Source: Botrytis cinerea B05.10
Lineage: Eukaryota; Ascomycota; Leotiomycetes; Helotiales; Sclerotiniaceae
Assembly (NCBI RefSeq): GCF_000143535.2
Contig: NC_037321.1
Location: 1 to 64,000 of the forward strand
Reading direction: 5' to 3'
DNA length: 64,000 nt
A model generated the notes under the pieces. That model had not been told where the DNA came from, did not search any database, and saw only the letters and a program-made list of their open reading frames with translations. The translations under genes were made by a program, and so were the position numbers. Shown piece by piece: positions 9,691 through 21,288 of this stretch; positions within the stretch are counted from its first letter, which is position 1; each line of letters begins with the position of its first letter.

Positions 9691-11541
9691 ATATAATTTA
9701 TCATCAAATAAACCATATTATCAAATAGACTACTTTCATTTCAATAAATACAATCAACTTTAATATACAATTTATTAATCATTTATTATACAATTTAATA
9801 ATAAAAAAGTATATTTACTTTTAATTATCAAAACTATTAAAAACAATAAAAAATTAAATCTTTAAAAAGCTTTTCAATTATATAATATTCTTTATACAAC
9901 TTTTATTTATAAAATGAATAATTTAATTTTATATATTGAAATTCAAGCGAATCGATATAAATTTATAAAATTAAAAGAAAAGATTATTATTCAATATATT
10001 TTTAATATAAATTCAAAAGATTTTCTATTTAAATATAAAAAGATAAAAGATATAACAAATTATATTTTCAAATTAAGAAATATAAAGAATATTGAAAAGC
10101 TTTAAATTTATCGATTTATAAAATATCGAATTAAATTAAAAATATATTTTAATTATATTTATAATTTTCAAAAAACTTTTTATAAAGATTTTAAACTTTT
10201 TAAAAAATGACTTCGATTAATTACAAATATATAAATGAAATATAATATTTTGAATAAAAATTTCTATAATTTTAATAAAACAAGTTTTATAATAGAAAGA
10301 ATAATAATAATAATAATAATAGTTAATATTAAATAAAATAATAAAAGCAAAACAATATAATCAAATAATCGAGAATAGATTATAACAATAATATATGGAA
10401 ATAAAAAGAATAAAACTATTCCTTTATTTTTAATAATTCAAAAACAAATTCATTTTTTCAATTAATATATCAAAACGAATCTTTTTATAAAATAAATTAT
10501 TAAATTTATATTTAATAAATAGATAAACAATAAAACAGATTTAAAATAATTAAAACATTTCAATAAGTATATTAAAAATCAAAAAAAGAGTAAATATCGA
10601 ATATTGATATTAAATAAATATAAAAATTACAAATCAATAACTTTTCAAATATACTATAAAAAGAATGATATTATATATTTATATTTATTATTATATTCAA
10701 ATTATTTAATTCAATCATTTGATATTAATTATTTTAATAATCTGAAATATTTATATAATGATTAAATTAATAGATTTATTAAAATATATATCAATTATAT
10801 TTCAAAGATTGAATTCTTTATAACTTTCAAAATTGTATATAAAAAATTAATTATTTTTTAAAATATAAAAACAGGATTTCGAAAAATAGATTTAATATTA
10901 TTTAATTTTAAAATTATACTTTCGAAATTAGATATTCGAATTTATATATCTATCTCTCTTTCTTTCAATTTAAAACAATAAATCTTTCAAATCTTTTGTA
11001 ATTTAATTAAAACTTTTTTTTAATTAATATTAATTAAATCTCAAATAACTTATTATCAAATAAACTCTTTTATATTTATATTTAAAACTATATTAGTTCT
11101 AATTAAAAATACAAAAAAATTAATTTATAAAAATATATTCTTGAATATAAAAAACTATATATTTCGAAAAACAAATGAAGTATTAAGTAAATATCGATAT
11201 ATAAAAAAAACTCAATTATAATAAGGAGGAGTATTTATTAAATAAAAAGCTTTTGATATATTATTTCAATAAAAGATTGATATTTAAATTTAATATAATA
11301 AGTATCAAAAAGAAAGGAATTTTAATATTATAATATTTCTTAATAAATATTATAATAAATATGGAAAGATAGAATATAATATAAAAACTTATTAAAATAA
11401 TATAATAAATTCTAGATTATTAAATTCTTAATAGTTTTAATTAATTGATTCAATTGTTATTGAATAATATAGATTTGAAAATATAAATTGAGGTGAAAGT
11501 AATTTATTTAATGATATGGTCTATTCGATAATAAATCACGT
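9691..11541 (+). mobile_element. RIP-degraded Fot1/pogo-like element D1, about 1.85 kb, inside the hAT element
   Basis: The ends match the TIR family ACGTAGTTTATCAG (here AT-mutated at the left, CACGT at the right) beside TA. The interior aligns with elements C and D2. Fragments of a pogo transposase can still be read on the plus strand (for example 9914-10105), but CAA/TGG-to-stop changes close the frame. This is typical repeat-induced point mutation. Confidence 0.8.
9950..10990 (+). pseudogene. Pogo/Fot1 transposase pseudogene in D1
   Basis: The conceptual frame keeps the order of a pogo transposase: the CENP-B-like region near 9.95-10.1 kb, the stretch that normally reads LIxKWF near 10.2 kb, the position of the NFDETGF catalytic motif degraded to NFNKTSF near 10.27 kb, and the C-terminal part near 10.7-10.95 kb. 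Many in-frame stops, mostly TAA and TGA at former CAA and TGG codons, make it non-functional. Exact limits cannot be set. Confidence 0.6.
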
Positions 11542-11907
11542 TATAGATAATCTATCTATTCATAAATATATAAATTATTTATAAATAACCTATAAATAAT
11601 TGAATTATTCTCCACTTTTTCACTTAAATTTGAAACTATTCCCAAATCATTTTATAACTCAAAAGTAATCCAAACTTGAATTTGTATTAATTTTATACTA
11701 ATTCTTATACCAATTATAAAATTATATTAGTTTTATAGAAGTTATATAATATATAGATAAATAAATAACCTATAAATAATTTATATCCATTTTATAAATT
11801 ACCAATCCCAAATTTTGAATTACCTGTTTCATTGCAAATAACCTGTGAATTATCTATCGAAATCATTACCCGCCTTATAGATACCCGTTGCGCAGCCTAT
11901 ACTTAAC

Positions 11908-12911
11908 CCATTGACAATTTGAGACTTTTATTAGGCTACATCAAGAATCAAATTAATTCAAAGTTTGTTTACTTGGTGATATAGATTGTGATTTTTCAAT
12001 GGAATTCACACAAAAACTGTGTGAGTGATGCTATATAATGTGACACGGAAAGGCAGAAGAAAAATTAAGGAGGTGGAATGAAAGCTACAAATCGTGAATA
12101 GTGAGCTATGATTGAGAAGATTATTAGCATTGGGAGGCTTCTTGGATCGTCCTAAAATCAAGAATGATATTTAAGGACTGATTGGATTGGCCCAAGATCA
12201 AAAACCACCTTGAACGAAATATCTCAAAATGCGAGTACATATTTGAGATGGAAGTTAGTTGTGCTATTCAAAAGCGAGGTTTGATACATATAACGCATAA
12301 ATCAATGAGTCATCAACTACGTCGCTTTCTCTCAAATTTGAAAGTTCCATCAAGGTCATCCCAGCTTCCTATTTGGGAAGAGATTTAACTCTCTTTGAGT
12401 TCACTATAGGTGTGCACGAGGAGAGCAAATCCGCGCCAGTGAATTTTATCTAAGGATCGAGTATTACTCTCTCAACTTTATTTTCCAATTCTCAAACTTT
12501 CCTTTTCAATACAACCCATTCGACTTTTTTTAATCTGACTTATACAAACTTTCCTTGAAGATCTTACTCTATCAACCTTTGAACAACACGTATTTAATGA
12601 AAGATATACATCAGCACAATTGCAGTGTCGCAAACGGTCACAATGGATTCGCACATAATAAATAAGTAAATTCCATAGATCTTACACACAAATCCAGTCA
12701 AATTTCCACTCTTTATTGTCTCCACTATCGCTATCTGTTTTGGTATTTCGCTCCGGCTGCTGGTATCAATGAGTCAAAATTGAGGTAGTTTCTAACTTGA
12801 TCGACTGACTACAAGTACTCAAGCAGACTTTACACTTTGGAGCATATTAATTTCATCTACTCTTTTATTGAACTATCCAACAACTTGCTAATTTAATAAA
12901 AGGCAGTTCCT
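11908..12911. other. Gene-free stretch
   Basis: The composition is normal. One short open frame (12182-12388, 68 codons) has no recognisable feature and is not supported as a gene. I see no repeat or RNA. Confidence 0.4.
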
Positions 12912-13692
12912 TTGCTGACGCTTACTGTCACAGTCATGGAGGAAGCTGGTTACGGATCCAATGAACTCCTGATGAACTCCCAATACAGTGCATCCGAGAA
13001 GTCCACCGACGGATCCTCAGGGAGTTCGAAAAGCGGTGTTACCAAATCACAAAAGAAAATAGTGCTGTCAAATACATTGGTGGCTAGAGATGACGATGGA
13101 GAAGAGACAGAACTCGGAACAGAAATAAAGATCTCCATCACTCCCGAGAAAGGTGGTCACCGTGATAAAGGAAAAGGACAGAAGAAAGTAGCGCCAGTAC
13201 ATCAACCGATCAGTCAATGCAAGGCCATATAGTGAGTTTGAGTGACACTACCACTTCAACTGCCAGCCAAACCGGGACCTCAAAACCCAGTGCACCAAAG
13301 AAACGAGATCTTCCGGTGACAAGACCTCTGCGGACTCCCAAAAAGATAATCGTGAAGCCTGCGACGTTACAGAAAAGAAGACATGCCTACGATATAAATT
13401 TAATGGCATCCATGTCATCGGCAATATGAATTTCATTGCGAAAATGGCTGGTTACATCGGATTGAGTACAACACGTGAGGTACATGAGTTATATCATACA
13501 CCATGTAAGTTCACTGAGAGTGACTGATGCAATGCGCGTTATTAATTCTGAATAGATTTCCAAGCCCTTCTTAATGATTCTGTTGGGAAGAGGGGTGAAG
13601 GATTAAGGATGAAGGATTCAGTCATCTCCTACAACTTGGCAAGAGTCATGGACATCGCAGTGTTATATTGTAGAAATATCTCAGAATTCTAA
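12912..13692 (+). pseudogene. Unknown gene or gene remnant, several exon-like pieces
   Basis: Open pieces of coding-like composition follow each other in different frames. The first (from 12912, ATG alternative at 12936) is Ser/Gly/Lys-rich. Another runs through 13370-13514 and joins well across an intron at 13505-13555 (donor GTAAGT, acceptor AATAG) to a piece ending at 13692. That join gives a continuous peptide around HELYHTPYFQALL. I cannot connect the first piece to the second without an unusual intron. It may be a poorly expressed multi-exon gene or a decayed one. Family not recognised. Confidence 0.3.
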
Positions 13693-14092
13693 TTGACCTC
13701 GAGTGGACATGCATTCAAACTGATGAATGGCCAACCTCAGCGACCATGAAGGCGCCATACCTATGTTTTGGTTATCACTGCTGGATTCGAACATCTTGCT
13801 GGATCATCAAGTCTGGGCATGTGGGTTTCCAAGTCGTCAAGACAAATGATATATTCGTCAGAGAAATCGCAGTCGAGAATTGGAACCGAGCTCTATCGTT
13901 ACTGCGTGTCGGGATTGACATGCTAAACAAGAAGTTCGGCAATGGAACAGACCGAAAACCCCCAAATTTCTGCCTCTATCATTTCAGAATACTTGAATGC
14001 TGAGGAAAACACCTAGTTTGAAAATATTAAAGATGAAGTCGACAAGGAAGAACCATTTGACGTATTTCAAGCAGAGACTCCGAAGAGAGATA

Positions 14093-14120
14093 TTAGGGTT
14101 AGGGTTAGTTTTAGGGTTAG
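14093..14120 (+). repeat. Interstitial telomere tract (TTAGGG-type)
   Basis: Two perfect TTAGGG units are followed by TTAGTT and a further TTAGGGTTAG. Here the G-rich strand is the plus strand, opposite to the true telomere at base 1. It lies in the degraded locus about 14 kb from the end. Confidence 0.8.
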
Positions 14121-15009
14121 TTCCATCGATACGAATTCGATTTTATTCTTAGATGAAAAAAGCGAAAACATCATACGTGATGTGATGTAACTGGATTGAT
14201 ATTGAAGGTATTAAGTTTTGAGGGTAAAGACTATAATGCTTGGGATTACAAAGAACAAGACCAGCCAATATCTTCACCTGGCTACATCTACAAATTGAGC
14301 TCTATTTTTGAGACGAAAAGGCTCAAGACACAATCCAAAGAAGATAATGGAAATGAGGATGGCAATTGATATCTACCTTGTTTGATTGTGGTTCGAAATT
14401 CATTGATGTTATAGAGAAGCAGCCCGTGGACGAGAGCACTGATGAGAAAAATGAGGAGTTCTCGATCAGAGAAAAGGGTTGACAAGAGCTGACTCGAGGA
14501 GTTAAAATTGTGAAGGTTACAAAATAATCCTTTGGGATTATCTTTGGTTCAAAACAGATGGAAGTCGATGTTTTGGTAGACAAACAAGCAGGGGATCAAC
14601 CTCTAGTAGAAGATGCTGATTTCATTGAAGATGATCAGCAAAATAATGCCAACATTCCTTGCGTACCACCAGAGATCAAAAATGTCACTGGATTTCAGCC
14701 AAGCAAGCGAAAGAGACAAGGCGAGTTATTGGGGCTGAATGCCTTGACTGCAGGCGGTGGTTTGGAGTTGAAATGAAGCAGACAAAATCTTTGGTGATAA
14801 TGAGAGACTGCTTAGAGAATCTTGTTCGGATCAACAAGAGATTAAGAAACGGTTGATTATATACAGCGAATTGGTAATTATTTTTATTTCATTGCTAGTT
14901 TCTTGAAGAGATTTCTATTGTTGATTTTTATGTGGAGAGGTGAATAAACATTGGAAATAGCAATATCAAATAATAGCAAATATAAATTGGTTTAATGAAT
15001 CAAAGCTAT
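14121..15009. other. Gene-poor stretch with a possible coding fragment
   Basis: A plus-strand open piece at 14558-14776 encodes an acidic stretch followed by a basic SKRKRQ stretch and could be a remnant exon of the same unknown locus. Nothing else is supported. Confidence 0.3.
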
Positions 15010-16020
15010 CTATCCACTTGTTTGTTCTTCAAGAGCAGATTTCAACCACATTTCAGGAGTGATCTTTGGTGGAGATAGCTCCAAGAACTCCTTACTAGTG
15101 GTTGCTGTCGAGCACTTTCCTTCCCAGCCGGTTTGAGGAGCACCCTTAATGGATAGAATGTGACTCTTATGATCCTTGACTGAATCAGCCCAAGCGTCAA
15201 TGAAAGTCATGTCTCTAAACTTGAAATCCTTGACTTCCATTCCGATGTTTTGCTCCACCAGCTTGATAATCTGCTTTCCGTTGATATTCACTGGCCCGTT
15301 GAGTTCGTATTTCTTCTTGTTGTGGATGGAGTAATCCTCCTGGGCTAGAAGCACAGCGGCAAAGCGACCAACTTCGTCTGGGTCAATACACGCAAGAGGT
15401 GCATCGGCATCAGGCATCAACAGAAGCTTATTTTGCTTGCCGTCTTTGCGATATTGCTTGATGAACTCCAAGGCAGGCCCGAGAACGAAACCTGTGAAAA
15501 CATTTGGCTGTAGTGAGGTCCATTGAAGCTTTTCAAACTCATGAGAGCTCAATAAAGTCTCTATAGCCCAATGCTGGCGTGGATAGTAGACTGGGGAGTT
15601 GGGATGGACATTGGCAGCTGTAGTGGATATGCGTACAACATACTTGACGCCAGCTTCAAGTAAAGCAAGGTGGAATGTTGATTCGTCTGCAAATTGAGAA
15701 GGTTCATTATGCGAAGCAATCTGAAAGTATAATTAGCATCTTTTTCACACAATGGAAGTGTTTTGGGCTCGTACAAAAGCTTTGACGACATTACGTTCCT
15801 TCAACCACTCGGGATTGATATCAACCCAATTTTTCTCTTCAATTGTGACATTTGGAAGTTTGCTAATTGTCTGTGCAGTAAAGCTGTCCAAAAATCGTGT
15901 AAGGGCAATGATTCGATGCCCTGCAAGTGTTTTGTTATTGTTGATTGAGTCTGAAAGGGTCTTCACGACACTTCGACCAGTATTGCCTGTCGCACCAACA
16001 ATCAATATTGTAGGAGCCAT
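15010..16020 (-). CDS. NmrA-like NAD(P)-binding protein, 318 aa
   Basis: There are two exons: 15775-16020 and 15010-15720. The 54-bp intron has GTACGA donor and TTTCAG acceptor; an in-phase join reads KAF-IASHNEPSQ. The N-terminus has a Rossmann nucleotide-binding loop GATGNTG at residues 9-15, with no signal peptide. The rest fits the NmrA/atypical short-chain dehydrogenase family: the typical HxALLEAGVKYVVRIST stretch, then a WTSLQP(N) segment. Such proteins bind NAD(P) and act as redox sensors or reductases in the cytosol. The catalytic YxxxK of classical SDRs is not obvious, as is usual in NmrA proteins. Substrate and partner are unknown. The start is the first ATG and directly precedes the Rossmann strand. 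Confidence 0.88.
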
Positions 16021-18049
16021 CGTATTTGAAATTGTGTTTTCAGTCGAGGCGGAGGTGTGTGATTTCGCTGATGGTCCAACCTAGAGGAAAAGAATGCTTG
16101 TTGCTGGGTAGGAAATCTATGAAGATATGGACAGGAAATTTATATACTGTGACGTGTTGTCTTCTATGACGTTGGTCCCGGACCTTCGGCCGGACTCCCG
16201 GGGGCTCGAACACGCTTTGCCGATCTTGGAGCAGAAAGTACCGGATACCATTGATAGACATCTTCAAGCATATCAACAGATAAAGTATAAGAGATACTGT
16301 GTGAACGGAGTGAATAACTTCAATTCAATTACCATTATAATATAGCAACTATAACAAAGCCCTAAGCGAATACAAAAGAGACTAGTTCTTTCTATAAGCC
16401 CTTAAAAGATTTATTATTTTCAATATATAACTAGCTTTTTAAATGAAATACAATTATAGATATATAGGATCTGCGAGATTTGTGGGTGCTACGTATTTTG
16501 TATCCTTTTTGTATCAACAGATACCTTAAGTTGGGTTATTCAATAAGAATTAGATAACCTTTGAAAAGAGTCATCTGCCAAAGCTCGGATTTGAAACCGA
16601 GGTATCAAAGGTTGTTCTTCACATACACAAAGGTACTACATAGTCTCATTCTAAAATCAAAATGCCCTTTACAGTTTTCTTACTCGAATTTTTCTTTCTA
16701 CTACCTTCCCTTTTTGCATTAAAAATGTTCACCGACAAGATAATCATGAATGGATTGCCTTGCACAAGCGGGAACAAACTAGCAACTCCAACGCAATCAC
16801 GCATATAGATAATAATACAAAACTATATCTTCGCAACCCACCATAATGTATATTGACAAATAATAAATAATAAAGAGGGATGATCAGAAGCTGCAGATCA
16901 GAAAAGCATTTGCACCAGTATATGATAGCATAACAATAATATATATCAAGCTTTTGATACATTAGTTTATGGGTCTGTAGAATTAATCAAGACCGAATTG
17001 TGCTCCATGTATGTTTGGTTAATCATATACATCTATAACCAAGCATCGAGGCTTTTTCACTGGATCTGTCCGATTGCCAAGAATACCTCATCTTTGCTGC
17101 GTCCAAGGAGCAGTATCTTCGCAGAATACGAGGCACGCGACTGAATTCGGTATGTGCGCTAATTCCGCCGAAGCCAACATCGACAATCACAACTATAATA
17201 AGCATTCTCACATAAATGCAAAGCGACCGGCGATCATGATTTAGATCTTTGAACGTCGAAGTATACGTAGCTCCACTTACTTTTGCACAATAGTTCAACA
17301 GTGCCGGGGATTTAACTTCTTGTGACATTGTGGAACTGCTGTTGAATTCGATCACCACTAGCCGCCAGATAAAGATTTTGAGCTAGCCTGTCTTTGGTAA
17401 GGTCGGATTGAGATTACAAATATCACGCTTCTCTTCCTCCACGTCGTCGGAATATAGTAATTCGGCTTTGAACACTTCCCGTTCGAGTTTGCATAAATAC
17501 AATACGGAATGACTGTATCTCAAGGTTTCGTTTTTTTCAGTGACAATTTTGATTCCCAATAGTTACATGAACAGTGTTTTGAACTAGCCTATTTTGATTA
17601 GATTGACCTCCCGCCGAGTCGTCGGAACAAAGCAACTCGGCCTTAAGTATCTCCAATCGAAGTTGTACATAAATATACAGAGTGATTTAGTAGAGCCATG
17701 TAGAAGGCCATTATATATTCCGGGTTCTCGAGCTTCCGTTGTAGTTTATGTCCTGCACATTGCGCCAGTTGTAGCAGTACGCCGCTTCCCCAAAGTGCGT
17801 AGCAATGTTATGCACCATATCTGCCCTCCATTCGGACTGGTCGAAACAGCCTCAGCCATATCAATTAAAGTTCCAGCTTTCTTGGGCGAATTTCGCTGAC
17901 TTTGACTAACTCAATCAAGATTGCCGTTCGTTGCTAGAATACAAAAAGCCCGATTCCCATCTTTGAACAATGGCAGTTGAACTACCATATTCTCGCACAT
18001 CTTTCTTTCAAGCAAGTAATTTCAATCACAAGCAATCATTTATAACAAG
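16021..18049. other. Intergenic region between NmrA-like gene and amidase
   Basis: This 2-kb stretch has no supported gene. Short frames on both strands (for example 17023-17358 minus, 17594-17899 plus) show no coding signature. It contains the duplicated block described separately at 17430-17690. A short hairpin CTCGG/CCGAG near 16580 is not a tRNA. Confidence 0.4.
17430..17690. repeat. Diverged direct duplication upstream of the amidase
   Basis: Two blocks of about 70 bp, near 17447-17515 and 17626-17692, share the order CGTCGGAA..., CTCGG/TTCGGC(C/T)TT, TCGA(A)GTT and CATAAATA. They lie 360-600 bp upstream of the amidase start in the same orientation. They could be duplicated promoter elements or a small repeat relic. 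Confidence 0.5.
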
Positions 18050-19987
18050 ATGGCTAATAACTCCGCCAACTGGAAAGCTATCGGCGCTTTCAAACGCGAT
18101 GCTTTGTTGTCCCTTATTCCGGAAGAATGGCGAATTCCACTTCCACTTCCATCTTCCACAATATTACCTGACGTGACAGTCCATATATGCCAGTATCTCT
18201 CTGCTAAGGAGGTTGAAATCACGGAGACGGACGCAGTCGATATCATTAGAAAGACTTCTAGCGGAGACTGGACATGCAGTGCGGTTACTGAAGCGTTCTG
18301 CCACAGAGCAGCGTTGGCTCATCAGATGGTATATAAGATCCCAACCCCATCTCTAAAGACATAAAGATTGATGGAGTTGACATTTGAATAGATCAACTGC
18401 CTTCATGAGATAATGTTTGCGTCTGCTCTTCAGAGTGCCTCGGAACTCGATGCCTATTTCGCGGAACACAAAAAGCCAATGGGTCCATTACATGGTCTTC
18501 CCATCAGTCTTAAAGATGCGATCCATGTGAAAGGGGTAGATACAAGTTTGGGCTATGTTGGCTGGCTGGGAAAATCCCAACCAGAAAAAGAAAGTCAAAT
18601 TGTCACTGATCTTCGCTCCCTTGGCGCAATCATCTACGTGAAGACCAGCGTTCCTCAGGGGTCCTCATCTATTGACACACGCAACAATATCATTGGCTAT
18701 ACACCTAATCCCCTCAATCGTCATCTTACTGTGGGGGGAAGCTCGGGTGGTGAAGGCGGTCTATTAGCTCTGCGAGGAAGCTCTGTGGGACTCGGAACCG
18801 ATATCGGCGGCTCGATTCGGGTCCCCGCAGGTTGGAATGGCTGCTACGGGCTCCGTCCATCAACTGGAAGATTGCCGTACGAGGGGATTGCATCAGTGAT
18901 AGATGGGATTATGCTCCCGTTTGTGGTTGGTCCAATGGCAACTCAGGTAAGTGGGCTAGAGTTGATGATGAGGAGCCTGTTGAAAACTGAGCCGTGGAAG
19001 AGGGATCCCATGGTCCTTGAACTTCCTTGGAAAGAGGATAAATTTATGAACTTACATGAAGGCATGAGTGGCAGGGAAAAAATGACATTTGGAATCATGA
19101 TCAGTGATGGGTATGTGAATCCACAACCACCTGTCGAGAGAGCCATGAGGGTGGTCACGGATGCAATAAAGGCGCTAGGTCATAAGGTATATATGTATCT
19201 TCATTTGAAGAGGCAAACGATCTTGCTAAAACCGCCAGGTCATTGAATGGAACCCGCCGAGTCACTCCTCTGGTAACGATTTATACGTTTGTGGTCCCCA
19301 TCTTGTTCGTAGAACATGATTAATCATTGTTTAGTTCAAAATCTGTTTTGCCGACAGTGCCAAGGCGTATCACTCAGCAATTGCAATGTCTGGAGAGCCT
19401 TCAATCGAACCTATCTTCGGATCAGAGCCCTTTCCAGAGGTGAACGCCAGCCAAATCGTCGAAGCGAATATTGCACTCAAAGATTATCGGAAGAGATATC
19501 TTGACTACTGGAACAGCACCTCGGAATTTACCGGAACAGGAAAGCCGGTCGACGCATTCATCATGCCACTGGCACCGTTTCCACCTCCGAAGCCAGGGCA
19601 AGCGCGATATGTCGGTATGAAAACGGAATCAAAGGGAATATTAAGGTCACAACTAACCGTACTTCTCAAGGCTATACAACCATTATCAACGCCCTAGACT
19701 ATACCTCATGTGCCATTCCAGTGACACAGGTGAGAAAAGATATTGATCGATACCCGGTGGAATATACTAGTCTGAATGAGGTTGACCAGGCTATCCATGA
19801 CGATTGTAAGGAATTTCTTGCTCGATGCGACTGCATCAATTGAGGTACATAGTACTGTGCTAATTTTCTAGATAACCCCGATTTATCACACGGTGCACCG
19901 GTCGCTGTGCAACTAGTTGGTGGAAGATTGCAGGAGGAGAAGGTTCTCGCATTTGCAACAGCAATCAGTCGACAGCTTGAGAGATGA
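18050..19987 (+). CDS. Amidase (amidase-signature family, acetamidase-like), 550 aa
   Basis: Six exons fit splice signals and phase: 18050-18328, 18392-19186, 19239-19286, 19335-19614, 19671-19805 and 19872-19987. The Ser-cisSer-Lys triad is visible: Lys134 (ISLKDA), the serines of GGSSGGEGG at 210-211, and nucleophile Ser234 in GTDIGGSIR. The family hydrolyses amides to acid and ammonia; the length equals fungal acetamidases, which work in nitrogen or carbon scavenging in the cytosol. The C-terminal block (SCAIPVTQV ... HGAPVAVQLVG) is complete. Intron 3 uses a weak GTTTGT donor (19287), the only phase-consistent choice I found; if it is not spliced, the protein would be truncated near residue 375. 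No signal peptide. Substrate cannot be told from sequence. Confidence 0.88.
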
Positions 19988-20735
19988 AGCTAGAATGTTA
20001 TCACGGGGGTAAGGCAACGTTATATTGTCATTATTACAACACGTGGAACACAATTCACGCTATTTCTAACTGCTTGGAGAATACGCCACATACGCAAACT
20101 GTATTCATGACTTGAGATAGGAATTCGCTTAATGTTACCTTCGACCGCGTGATTACAATAGCTAGTGTTTATAGTCCTTCTCTACTATAGTTTTATTATC
20201 ATCGAACTTTTACTTTTTTTGTATGCAGATTTTGATGGTAAATATTGTTCTGAAGCAGTAAAAATTGTAATAATTTCGAAGTTAATAATCAAATCTTATA
20301 TCGATAATGAATTATGGATTCGTAGAAGCAAACGAAGTAGAAAAGTACTAATGTATTATGTAATTATACATCTATATAGCAGACCATTTTCATATTTGTA
20401 GATTTATAAAACCCTTTCTGATTGATTATAAGTAATATGTGTTGATATTAGGGTAGGATTGTTTTGATTAAGTAAAGTGGTAGATTTTAAAAAATTCAGT
20501 ATATAATTTTAAAAGAAAAGAAAATTTGATTGGAAAAGAAATAATTAGATTAAAGTAATTGAAAGCTTTTTAATAGTTTAATTAGTTTTAGAGTAAGCTT
20601 TATAATAATAATAGAATCAATGAATTGAATGGATTGAATTGCAAGGAGGTGTATTTAGAAGTGTATTAGTAAGCAGGGGGTGTAAATGCCTTAGGCACAA
20701 TTGTCTTGAACGTTTTTCAATATTAGAATCTGAAT
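19988..20735. other. Gene-free stretch
   Basis: This is the amidase 3' region, grading into AT-rich DNA after about 20160. No gene or repeat is recognised. Confidence 0.4.
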
Positions 20736-21140
20736 TAGAAAGAGAATTAGAAAAGAGAATTAGAAAGAGAATAAGAAAGAGAATAAGAGAGAGAATTAGA
20801 GAGATAATAAGAGAGATAATAAGAGAGAGAATAAGAGAGAGAATAAGAGAGAGAATAAGAGAGAGAATAAGAGAGAGAATTTGAAAAGAGAATTAGAAAG
20901 AGAATAAGAAAGAGAATAAGAGAGAGAATTAGAGAGATAATAAGAGAGAGAATAAGAGAGAGAATAAGAGAGAGAATAAGAGAGAGAATAAGAGAGAGAA
21001 TAAGAGAGAGAATAAGAGAGAGAATTTGAAAAGAGAATTAGAACAAAGAATAAGAGAATTAGAAAAGAGATTTAGAAAGACAATAAGAAAGAGATTTAGA
21101 AAGAGAATAAGAAAGAGATTTAGAAAAGAAAAGAGAGTTA
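20736..21140 (+). repeat. Purine-only minisatellite (GAGAGAATAA type)
   Basis: About 400 bp are almost entirely A and G with scattered T, built from 10- to 14-bp units such as AGAGAGAATAAG and AAAGAGAATTAG. A longer block starting at about 20752 is repeated at about 20884, so there is a roughly 132-bp higher-order period. An open frame crosses part of it but has no proper start and is a by-product. Confidence 0.9.
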
Positions 21141-21222
21141 TAAGATTTTAAGATTTTAAAATTTAATTATATCTCTAATATCTTTATATAAATTAGAAGT
21201 AGGAGATTAATAAAGTTTATAA

Positions 21223-21286
<64 letters not shown>
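21223..21286. repeat. ATT microsatellite, left part, split by element D2
   Basis: About 21 ATT units end at the left end of element D2. The same microsatellite resumes at 40545-40561 just beyond the right end of D2, which shows that D2 inserted into it. Confidence 0.9.

Positions 21287-21288
<2 letters not shown>

Larger units (their letters stand above)
9544..11899. mobile_element. hAT-type non-autonomous element, split by a nested Fot1-like copy
   Basis: The terminal repeats TAGGCTGCACAA (from 9544) and TTGCGCAGCCTA (to 11899) are inverted with one mismatch. An exact 8-bp target duplication, TACTTAAC, flanks the element at 9536-9543 and 11900-11907, which is diagnostic of the hAT superfamily. 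Subtracting the Fot1-like element at 9691-11541 leaves about 500 bp with no coding capacity, so the host element is a hAT MITE. Confidence 0.88.

Noticed and set aside
16565..16610. tRNA-like hairpin CTCGG...CCGAG
   Set aside because: The loop is 8 bases, there are no acceptor or anticodon arms and no A box.
20639..20884. Arg/Glu/Ile repeat protein
   Set aside because: It is a translation of the purine minisatellite, with a non-ATG start.
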